Origin: Anaerolineaceae bacterium
GTDB lineage: Bacteria > Chloroflexota > Anaerolineae > Anaerolineales > Anaerolineaceae
Reading direction: 5' to 3'
NCBI GenBank assembly: GCA_029975475.1
Contig: JARKPB010000019.1
Location: forward strand, 186,001 to 250,000
DNA length: 64,000 nucleotides
Numbering within the stretch: the first letter of the stretch is position 1; each line of letters begins with the position of its first letter. The notes below the pieces were generated by a model. That model was not told the origin of the DNA and did not search any database. It saw nothing but the letters and a program-made list of their open reading frames with translations. This document shows positions 57,162 to 64,000 of this stretch, one piece after another. The translations under genes were made by a program, and so were the position numbers.

Positions 57162-58697
57162 ATGCCCAGACGAATTTCCCCGGCCGTGTGGACCGCCCTG
57201 CTGCTGGTTTGCCTGGCGCTGGCGGCGCGACTGATCCCAGGACCGCGTACGATTGACGACGCCTACATCACCTACCGCTACGCGCGCAATCTGCTGGCAG
57301 GTGAGGGTTTCACCTACAACCCGGGCGAGCGCGTCCAGGGCACCACCACCCCGCTTTACACCCTGCTGATGGCCGGGCTGGGGGCGATCAGCGGGGGCGG
57401 CGCGGCGGATTTTCCAGTCATCGCCTGGCTGGTCAACGCGGCCGCGGACGCGCTCACCTGCCTGCTGCTCTGGCGCATCGGCCGCCGCCTGGGGGCGGAA
57501 TGGCCCGGCCTGGCGGCCGGCCTGCTCTGGGCGCTGGCGCCGTACTCGGTCACCTTTGCGATTGGCGGGCTGGAAACCTCGCTCTACGTCCTGCTGCTGA
57601 CCGCCGCGGTCTGGGCGCATCTGACCCGCCGCGCCCCGCTGGCGGCGCTTTGCGCCGCGCTGGCGCTGCTGACCCGGCCGGACGCGCTGCTGCTGGCCGC
57701 CCCGCTGGCTTTGGACCGGCTGCTGCAGGCGCGGCGCGGCCGCCGCCTGAGCGCGCTGGAATTCGCCTGTTTGCTGCTGCCGCTCTTCGCCTGGTACGGT
57801 TTCGCCTGGGCTTATTTCGGCAGCCCTATTCCCCATTCGGTGCAGGCCAAACTGGTCACCTACCGCCTCGGACCGGGCGCGGCCCTGATCCGCCTGCTGC
57901 AGCATTACGCCACTCCCTTCCTCGAGCAGAACGTGTACGGCATCCCGGCCATCGCGGTCGGGCTGGTACTTTACCCCTTCCTGGCGCTGGCCGGCGCGCG
58001 CCGGTTGTGGCGCGCCGAACGCTCTGCCTGGCCCTGGCTGGTTTACCCCTGGCTGTACCTGGCGGCCTTCGCGATCCCCAACCCGCTGATCTTCCGCTGG
58101 TACCTGACCCCGCCGCTGCCGGCATACTTTTTCATGATCCTGTGCGGGGCAGAAGAACTGCTGCGCGCGCTGTTCTCGGGCGGCAAACCGGCGGCGGGCT
58201 GGCGCAGATGGCTGCCGGCGGCCTTGATCCTGCTGCTGCCGCTGGCAAGCCAGATGAGCGAGTGGCGCTGGCGGCTCGATCACGGCCCGCAGCGGCCCGC
58301 CCCGGAAATGGCTTTCATCAAGTTAGAGTTGCTCTACCGCCAGGCGGCTGAGATCACCGCCGCGAACATGACCCCAGAGACGGTTCTGGCCGCCGGGGAT
58401 GTCGGCGTGCTGGGCTATTACACCCCCGCGCGCATCCTGGATACCGTCGGGTTGAATTCTCCGCTTTCGCTCAACTATTACCCGCTTGACCCGGCTCTTT
58501 ACGCCATCAATTACGCCGTGCCGCCGCGCCTGATCCTCGACCAGCAGCCCGATTATCTCATCCTGCTCGAGGTCTACGGCCGCCTCGGCCTGCTGCGCGA
58601 TCCGCAGTTTCAGCAGACCTACACCCTGCTGGAAACGCTGCCCACGGATATTTACGGGTCCAACGGCCTGCTGATCTACCGCCGCGGTCCGCGTTGA
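57162..58697 (+). CDS. multi-pass membrane protein, GT-C glycosyltransferase-like
   Basis: 511 residues with about 10-11 hydrophobic helices. The first loop has TIDDAYITYRYARNLLAGEG and GERVQGTTTPLY, a DD motif typical of GT-C enzymes such as those adding arabinose or mannose from polyprenyl phosphate. The C-terminal ~120 residues are soluble. It is the fourth GT-C-like gene of the window but shares no operon with the others. The ATG lies just after a -10, so the mRNA may be leaderless. The donor and acceptor are unknown. Confidence 0.8.
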   Translation: MPRRISPAVWTALLLVCLALAARLIPGPRTIDDAYITYRYARNLLAGEGFTYNPGERVQGTTTPLYTLLMAGLGAISGGGAADFPVIAWLVNAAADALTCLLLWRIGRRLGAEWPGLAAGLLWALAPYSVTFAIGGLETSLYVLLLTAAVWAHLTRRAPLAALCAALALLTRPDALLLAAPLALDRLLQARRGRRLSALEFACLLLPLFAWYGFAWAYFGSPIPHSVQAKLVTYRLGPGAALIRLLQHYATPFLEQNVYGIPAIAVGLVLYPFLALAGARRLWRAERSAWPWLVYPWLYLAAFAIPNPLIFRWYLTPPLPAYFFMILCGAEELLRALFSGGKPAAGWRRWLPAALILLLPLASQMSEWRWRLDHGPQRPAPEMAFIKLELLYRQAAEITAANMTPETVLAAGDVGVLGYYTPARILDTVGLNSPLSLNYYPLDPALYAINYAVPPRLILDQQPDYLILLEVYGRLGLLRDPQFQQTYTLLETLPTDIYGSNGLLIYRRGPR

Positions 58698-58803
58698 TCA
58701 ACCGGTAATATCCGTCCTGGCTCTTTCGTTGTATACTAAATCTATCCTGTGCTTACCGGTAGATCTGATTAAACCCTAACTCCGCCCCGCCAAAGGAGCA
58801 GCG

Positions 58804-61800
58804 ATGCAGCAAGGTAGATCCGCGCGCAGCGGGCATCTCTGGTTGGTTTTGATCTGCGCTGGCCTGAGCAGTATGATCGGGCTGGGCGGGCTCGCCGGGT
58901 GGATATTTTCCATCCCCTGGTTGACTTCCTTCGGAAAAGACTTTTATACGGTCGCCCCGCTGAGCGCGGTTTCATTAATAGCGCTGGGGATCATCCTGGG
59001 CTTGCTGGCGGTGTTCCAGCGGCGCGGTCGGCTGCGTTTTGGGCTGCACCTCGCCGCCGGGCTGCTGTGCGTGCTGTTGGCGACTGTGTTCGCCCTCAGC
59101 CTGCGCGGCATTTACCTGCCGCAGGCGGCCCTGGGGTTCGCCGTCAGCGGCGAGCGCAGCGGCGCGCCCCTCGGGCACATGTCGCCGGTAACCGCGGCCG
59201 GGTTCTTCCTCATCAGTTTCTCCCTCGCCCTGCCGCGTCAAACCCGAACCTGGCTGCGCTGGCTGAGGCTTCTGGCAGCCGGGCTGCCTATCGCGCTTTT
59301 CTATCTACTGCTGCTCGGTTACGCCTTCAGCGCGAAACTGCTGTACAGCCTCAACCTGATCGTCCCCACCCTGCCATCCACCCTGGGCGGATTCTTCCTC
59401 TCGGCCGGGTTAATGGGCATGCTGGTTCTGCCTTCCTTTAACCACCGGCGGGTCGCCACCCCGGTGCTGTTCTTTGGCCTGTACGCGCTGACCGCCATCA
59501 CCATCCTGTCCATTGGTTTTCTGTTAATTCTTGGCTATGCCAGAGAAATCCGCCGCAGCGCGGAAGAACGGTTGACCGCGATCGCCAACCTGAAGACGGC
59601 TGACTTGATGCAGTACCGCTCGGAGCGCCTGGGGGACGGCAGGATTTTTGAAGGCAATCACGCCTTCACCCATTTGATGGCGCAGTACCTCGCCAACCCG
59701 GCCGAATACCGCAACCGCACCGCCCTGTTTACCTGGCTGGGAAATATCTCCAGCGCGTATACCTACGACCGCGTTTTGCTCTACGACCGCGACGGCCGGC
59801 TGCTGCTGACCATCCCCGAAGGCAGCCCGAACGACTCCACCCTGGCCGGGCGCACCAAGGATGTGCTCTCTGGCGGCAAGACAATTTTCCAGGATTTCTA
59901 CCTCTCCCCCGAGACCGGGCACGTCTATCTGGCCGTGCTGGTGCCAATCCTTGACCCGGATAACAACGACGCTCCGCTGGGTATGCTGGCGCTGCGGATT
60001 GACCCGGAAGCCTATCTTTATCCTTATATCAGCCGCTGGCCCGAGCCAAGCGCCAGCGCGGAGACCCTGCTGGTTCACCGCGAAGGCGACGAGGTGGTCT
60101 TCCTGAACGAGCTGCGCTTCCGCAAAAACACGGCTCTCAAATTGCGCCTGCCGCTCAGCACACCCGAATTGGCGGCGGCCCGGGCGGTGCGCGGCGATAC
60201 CGGCGTGGTTGAAGCGAAGGATTACCGCGGGGTGGATGTTCTCGCGGATATCCGCGCCATCCCCGACTCTCCCTGGTTTATGGTATCGCGCGTGGACCTG
60301 GCGGAAATCAACGCCCCCTTCGGCCAGCAGCTGCGCCTGACGATCGCCTCGGTGCTGGCTTTGCTGCTGGCTGCCGGGGTGGGCCTGCAGTATCTGCTGC
60401 GCCGTCAGGGTCTGGTCAGCCAGCAGCGCTTGATCTGGCTGCAGGGATTGATTGACCGCAGTTTGAATGAAGTCTACGTCTTTGACTCCCAGACGCTGCG
60501 TTTCCGCTACGTCAATGAAGGCGCCCGCCTCAATCTTGGATACAGCCAGGCGGAGCTGGAGACCCTCACGCCGGTGGATATCAAACCGGAATTCAGCGGC
60601 CAGGAATTTAACCGCCTGCTTCAACCGCTGCGCGACGGCAGCAAAGAACGGCTGGTTTTTGAAACCTTCCACCGCCGCAAAGACGGCAGTCAATACCCGG
60701 TGGAAGTACACCTGCAGCTGGTGAGCAGCGATGAAGGGCCGGTTTTCCTGGCGCTGATCAACGACATCAGCGAGCGCTACGCTGCCCAGGCTGCCCTCTT
60801 GCAGAGCGAACATCAATTCCGCGCCGTGTTTGAAAATTCCTCCGCCGGAAAGTCGCTTACCCGCCCCGACGGCAGTCTGATGAGAGTCAACCAGGCGTTT
60901 GCCGACATGCTGGGGTACAGCCTGGAAGAGATGCAAACGATCAATTTTCGCGAGATCACTCACCCGGACGATCTGCCTGAGTCGGTCGAGTGCATCCGCT
61001 GTCTGCTGGCCGGCGAACGCGATACCTACGAGCTGGAAAAGCGCTACCGCCATAAAGACGGTCATTATGTCTGGGCTTACGTAACCACCAGCCTGCTGCG
61101 CGACGCGCAAAAACAGCCGCTTTACTTCGTCACCACCATCCTGGATACCAGCCGCCAGAAAGCCGCTGAACAGGCGCTGCAGGAAAGCGAAGCGCGCTAC
61201 CGCCTGATGTTTACCAACCTGAACGCCGGCTTCGCCCTGCATGAAATCATCCTGGATGACTCCGGCCAGCCGGTGGATTACCGTTTCCTCGAGGTCAACC
61301 CGGCGTATGAAGCTCTCACCGGCCTTAAGCGCGAGCAAATCCTCGGGCGGACGATCCGCGAGGTGATCCCGAATCTCGAAGAAAGCTACATCCAGCGCTA
61401 CGGCCAGGTGGCGTTGAGCGGCGAGCCGATCGCGTTTCAGGATTACGTTTCCGCGCTCGACCGCTACTACGACATCAAAGCCTACAGCCCGAGCCCCGGC
61501 CAGTTCGCGGTCGTCTTTCACGAAGTGACCGAACAGATCAAGGCTTCGCAGGCGTTGATCCGGCGCGAAAACTGGCTGACGCGCATCTTTGAAATCCTGC
61601 CCATCGGGCTGTGGTTCGCAGACCGGAACGGTTTTCTGATCCGCGGCAACCCGGCCGGGGTGGCGATCTGGGGCATGGAGCCGCACGTCGGGCCGGATGA
61701 TTACAGCGTATTCAAAGCCCGCCGCCTGCCTTCCGGCGAGGAATTGAGCGCCGAAGACTGGGCGCTGGCGCGCACCATTCGCACCGGTGAATCGGTGCTG

Positions 61801-62700
61801 GACGAGCTGCTGGAAATTGACACCTTTGACGGCAAGAAAAAAGTGATTTTGAACTATACCGCCCCGGTGCTGGATGAGCGCGGCGAAATTGACGGCGCGG
61901 TGGTCGTCAACCTGGATATCACCGACCGCGTGCGCGCCGAAGAGGATGTGCGCCGCCTGAACGCCGAACTGGAAGAGCGCGTCGCGCGCCGCACCGCCCA
62001 GCTGCAGGCTTCAAACAAAGAGCTGGAAGCCTTCGCCTACTCGGTTTCCCACGACCTGCGCGCGCCGCTGCGCGCGATTGACGGTTTTTCGCGCATCCTG
62101 CTGGAAGAATATGACGCCGTGCTGGATGAAGAGGGCCACCGCCTGGTGCGTGTGGTGGTGGAAAACACCGCGCGCATGGATCAACTGATCACCGACCTGC
62201 TGACGCTCTCACGGGTCACCCGCGCCGCGATCGAAACCCGCCGTTTGAAGATGACCGATCTGGCCGCGGAAACCATGAAAACCCTGTTGATCAACGAACC
62301 GCATCCAGAAAACATCCGCTTCACCCTGGGCGACCTGCCCGCCGCGTACGGCGACGCCGGGTTGATCCGCCAGGTGTGGGCGAATTACCTGGGCAACGCG
62401 CTGAAATACACCCGCGGCCGCAGCCCGCAGGAAATTCAGGTCAGCGGCGAAATCAAGGGTAAAGAAGCGGTTTACTGCGTGCGCGACAACGGCGCCGGTT
62501 TTGACCAGGCCTATGTGGACCGCCTCTTCCGACCTTTCGAGCGCCTGCACACCAGCGCAGAATTTGAAGGCACCGGCGTCGGCCTGGCTATCGTTCAGCG
62601 CATCATCGCCCGCCTCGGCGGGCGGGTTTGGGCGGAGAGCAGCATCGGCCAGGGCGCGGCTTTCTACTTCACCCTGCCGCTGCTGGCAGTAAAAGATTGA
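58804..62700 (+). CDS. multi-PAS sensor histidine kinase with 7-TM and Cache-like input
   Basis: 1298 residues. About seven membrane helices form an N-terminal sensor domain (about 10-255). A double-Cache-like extracytoplasmic domain follows (about 275-505; YDRVLLYDRDGRLLLTIP, GHVYLAVLVPILD), then a helix (about 510-535). Four PAS domains come next at about 550-660, 670-785, 795-910 and 920-1045. The kinase core has YSVSHDLRAPLR (His about 1083), DNGAGF and GTGVGLAIV. No receiver domain and no adjacent response regulator. Ribosome site AAAGGAG. A -10-like TATACT is at 58731-58736. Confidence 0.94.
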   Translation: MQQGRSARSGHLWLVLICAGLSSMIGLGGLAGWIFSIPWLTSFGKDFYTVAPLSAVSLIALGIILGLLAVFQRRGRLRFGLHLAAGLLCVLLATVFALSLRGIYLPQAALGFAVSGERSGAPLGHMSPVTAAGFFLISFSLALPRQTRTWLRWLRLLAAGLPIALFYLLLLGYAFSAKLLYSLNLIVPTLPSTLGGFFLSAGLMGMLVLPSFNHRRVATPVLFFGLYALTAITILSIGFLLILGYAREIRRSAEERLTAIANLKTADLMQYRSERLGDGRIFEGNHAFTHLMAQYLANPAEYRNRTALFTWLGNISSAYTYDRVLLYDRDGRLLLTIPEGSPNDSTLAGRTKDVLSGGKTIFQDFYLSPETGHVYLAVLVPILDPDNNDAPLGMLALRIDPEAYLYPYISRWPEPSASAETLLVHREGDEVVFLNELRFRKNTALKLRLPLSTPELAAARAVRGDTGVVEAKDYRGVDVLADIRAIPDSPWFMVSRVDLAEINAPFGQQLRLTIASVLALLLAAGVGLQYLLRRQGLVSQQRLIWLQGLIDRSLNEVYVFDSQTLRFRYVNEGARLNLGYSQAELETLTPVDIKPEFSGQEFNRLLQPLRDGSKERLVFETFHRRKDGSQYPVEVHLQLVSSDEGPVFLALINDISERYAAQAALLQSEHQFRAVFENSSAGKSLTRPDGSLMRVNQAFADMLGYSLEEMQTINFREITHPDDLPESVECIRCLLAGERDTYELEKRYRHKDGHYVWAYVTTSLLRDAQKQPLYFVTTILDTSRQKAAEQALQESEARYRLMFTNLNAGFALHEIILDDSGQPVDYRFLEVNPAYEALTGLKREQILGRTIREVIPNLEESYIQRYGQVALSGEPIAFQDYVSALDRYYDIKAYSPSPGQFAVVFHEVTEQIKASQALIRRENWLTRIFEILPIGLWFADRNGFLIRGNPAGVAIWGMEPHVGPDDYSVFKARRLPSGEELSAEDWALARTIRTGESVLDELLEIDTFDGKKKVILNYTAPVLDERGEIDGAVVVNLDITDRVRAEEDVRRLNAELEERVARRTAQLQASNKELEAFAYSVSHDLRAPLRAIDGFSRILLEEYDAVLDEEGHRLVRVVVENTARMDQLITDLLTLSRVTRAAIETRRLKMTDLAAETMKTLLINEPHPENIRFTLGDLPAAYGDAGLIRQVWANYLGNALKYTRGRSPQEIQVSGEIKGKEAVYCVRDNGAGFDQAYVDRLFRPFERLHTSAEFEGTGVGLAIVQRIIARLGGRVWAESSIGQGAAFYFTLPLLAVKD

Positions 62701-62730
62701 TCCGCAGCCCATCGCTGCCGTTAACCGCGA

Positions 62731-62757
62731 AACAGCCCGGACGGGCTGTTTGCTTTT
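62731..62757. terminator. terminator between convergent genes
   Basis: Arms AACAGCCCG and CGGGCTGTT with a GA loop (62731-62750), followed by TGCTTTT on the plus strand. It ends the histidine-kinase transcript. Confidence 0.7.
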
Positions 62758-62783
62758 CCTGCGCGGGGTTTGGCAGCGCGGGT

Positions 62784-63239
62784 CTAGCGCGGGCGGTTCA
62801 ACCGGGTGTTGATCTGATCGACTTTTTTCTTCAACAGCAGATACTGGCCGAGCCACATGACCACAAAGATGCCCACAAACGTGCCGGCGTACAGCAAGAC
62901 CCCGCCCAGCGTGTGCTCCATCCAGTGCAAGAGGTAAGCCGCCGGCAGCAGCGCCAGGAGCAGCACGAGAAAATACAGGCCGGTTTGTCGGGCGATGCTC
63001 CAGGTTTCGATTTCCCAGATGGTTGAAGCCGCCGCAAAAACCGATCCGATCAGCCCGCAGAGCAGCGCCTGCAGGCCAACCGCCGCAACTTCGCTGCCCG
63101 CGCTGGCGATCAGCGCCGGGGCTGCGGCAAGGTAGCGGCCCCCGCCGACGCTCAGCGAAATTAAAATGGTGATAAAGTACCCGATCGCTACCCCGACCGG
63201 AAAGCCCAGCAAAGCGCGAAGCATCATCTTCTTCTTCAT
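62784..63239 (-). CDS. DUF3021-family membrane protein
   Basis: 151 residues with four hydrophobic helices and a basic C-terminal tail (LLKKKVDQINTRL). Such proteins occur next to LytTR regulators in many bacteria, where the membrane protein often restrains the regulator. It starts 9 bp after the LytTR stop, so the two are one operon. The name is by context and shape; the DUF has no known enzymatic role. Confidence 0.85.
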   Translation of the reverse strand: MKKKMMLRALLGFPVGVAIGYFITILISLSVGGGRYLAAAPALIASAGSEVAAVGLQALLCGLIGSVFAAASTIWEIETWSIARQTGLYFLVLLLALLPAAYLLHWMEHTLGGVLLYAGTFVGIFVVMWLGQYLLLKKKVDQINTRLNRPR

Positions 63240-63248
63240 GGTGTCACC

Positions 63249-63692
63249 TCAAATTCCCAAGGCTGATTTGATTTTGGTAACATACCGCCTGGAAACATAG
63301 GTATGTTCGCCGTTCTGAAACTGGACATAAATCGTCCCGGAAATGGACAGGTCAAAGTTCTTCACTTTTCTTAAATTGATCAGTTCCGAGTTGGAAATGC
63401 GCAAAAAACCGTCCCGTTCCAGCCGTTCTTCGAGTTCATACAGCCTCAGGCGCAGCAGGTAGGTTCCGCGCGCAGCGCTGGCGTACACTTTCTGCTGGGC
63501 AGCGTAGATGCGGGTGATCTCCGCCGGGTCGAGAATTTCTACCCGATCCTCCTGGAAGCCGATCAGTAAGCGCGGCTGGGGTTCCGAGATGCGCTGCATC
63601 AAGTCCTCCACCTGAGCGTCAAGCGCCTGCGCCTGGATGATGACTTTGATGCTCGAAAATGCCGGATCAATTTTGAGTTCAATCTCCACCAT
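63249..63692 (-). CDS. LytTR-domain DNA-binding regulator
   Basis: 147 residues. The N-terminal ~45 residues are a small strand-rich part (MVEIELKIDPAFSSIKVII). The LytTR domain (about 50-147) has ITRIYAAQQKVYA, YELEERLERDGFLRISNSELINLRKV and GEHTYVSRRYV, all family signatures. No receiver domain, as is usual for the DUF3021-paired type. The ATG at 63692 has AAAAGGG; an in-frame Met at 63731 lies upstream of the -10 and is excluded. Probably autoregulated through the 21-bp repeat upstream. Confidence 0.93.
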   Translation of the reverse strand: MVEIELKIDPAFSSIKVIIQAQALDAQVEDLMQRISEPQPRLLIGFQEDRVEILDPAEITRIYAAQQKVYASAARGTYLLRLRLYELEERLERDGFLRISNSELINLRKVKNFDLSISGTIYVQFQNGEHTYVSRRYVTKIKSALGI

Positions 63693-63716
63693 TGCCCTTT
63701 TCACCTTTCTGTTGAG

Positions 63717-63786
63717 ATTATAAGCAAACAACCAAGGGTTTCAACCGATTTTCGACAGGTGGTCAAAACCGGCGCATAAGTGGTCA
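63717..63786 (-). promoter_or_regulatory. lytTR promoter with two direct repeats 21 bp apart
   Basis: TTGAAA (63739-63744), a 16-bp spacer and TATAAT (63717-63722) on the minus strand. Upstream of the -35, the motif TGACCAC occurs twice (63759-63765 and 63780-63786), start to start 21 bp, which is two helical turns and the usual spacing for LytTR sites. Confidence 0.8.
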
Positions 63787-63850
63787 GATCCCGTGATGGT
63801 TGTTTCAAACGCCCGCCGCTGTCTCGCCGCCAGCAGCGGCGCTGACCGGT

Positions 63851-63884
63851 AAAAAACCAGCCCGGATTAGGGATTCCGGGCTGG
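63851..63884 (-). terminator. terminator of the gene entering from the right edge
   Basis: Arms CCAGCCCGGA and TCCGGGCTGG with an 8-nt loop, followed by six T on the minus strand; 34 bp beyond the stop at 63919. Confidence 0.85.
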
Positions 63885-63918
63885 CGGCTGGGCGGGGCCA
63901 TTCGCCCCGTGGGAAGCG

Positions 63919-64000
63919 TCAATGGATGTAGAGATTGGGCGGGTTATCCGGGGCAAAATTAACGTCATTACCCGCATAAATCACATTGCTGAGCACCACC
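63919..64000 (-). CDS. C-terminal end of an unknown protein (runs off right edge)
   Basis: Only the last ~26 residues and the TGA are visible; they read VVLSNVIYAGNDVNFAP... and end with NLYIH. The alternating hydrophobic pattern would fit the last rung of a parallel beta-helix surface protein, but this is too short to name. A strong terminator follows, which supports a real gene end. Confidence 0.5.
   Translation of the reverse strand, partial: VVLSNVIYAGNDVNFAPDNPPNLYIH

Noticed and set aside
63693-63731. Longer start for the LytTR protein
   Set aside because: It lies at and upstream of the -10 element (63717-63722), so it would not be on the transcript.

Overview
The window is a GC-rich chromosomal segment whose gene content suggests a member of the Chloroflexota, most likely Anaerolineae. 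The evidence for this is several giant GT-C-like membrane proteins, multi-PAS sensor kinases, a triple-FHA ABCG transporter, a Ser/Thr kinase fused to a formylglycine-enzyme-like domain, and a DUF11-repeat protein ending in a sortase domain. The lineage is inferred from family content only. I saw no rRNA, tRNA, CRISPR array, insertion sequence or prophage. Genes are dense on both strands. One AT-rich gene (26007-27104) looks foreign.

Left third (1-25.7 kb): a MarR-controlled heterodimeric ABC exporter (the second subunit runs off the left edge); two GT-C-like membrane proteins; a 3xFHA-ABCG transporter; a third GT-C-like protein; two overlapping multi-PAS genes in which the first has no kinase and the second has one; a second heterodimeric ABC exporter; and a CbiMQO cobalt/nickel ECF transporter divergent from a Fur-family regulator, with one palindrome covering both promoters.

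Middle (25.7-39.5 kb): the AT-rich orphan with nuclease-fold features; a zinc-ribbon membrane protein; a GH1 beta-glycosidase overlapping a flippase with an extra N-terminal exported domain; a CsoR-family repressor with FmdB; the kinase-FGE fusion; an octaheme HAO-like cytochrome c with an unknown multi-TM partner; and a Fur regulator with a metal-binding lipoprotein under a near-consensus Fur box.

Right third (39.5-64 kb): the 2735-residue repeat/sortase protein; a LacI regulator overlapping an NhaP antiporter that has an unexpected lipobox; a VOC dioxygenase-like protein; a GNAT protein; three neighbouring cyclic-di-GMP genes (GGDEF, HD-GYP, GGDEF) behind an AT-rich palindromic promoter; a fourth GT-C-like protein; a 1298-residue sensor kinase; and a LytTR-DUF3021 pair with a 21-bp direct repeat upstream.

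Common themes are metal homeostasis (CbiMQO/Fur, CsoR, Fur/ZnuA-like), envelope glycan work (GT-C proteins, GH1, flippase, sortase) and signalling. Strong sigma-70-type promoters (TTGACA/TATAAT-like with 16-17 bp spacers) can be read upstream of the marR, csoR/fmdB, fur, GGDEF and lytTR genes. All domain assignments come from reading motifs; no database search was possible.
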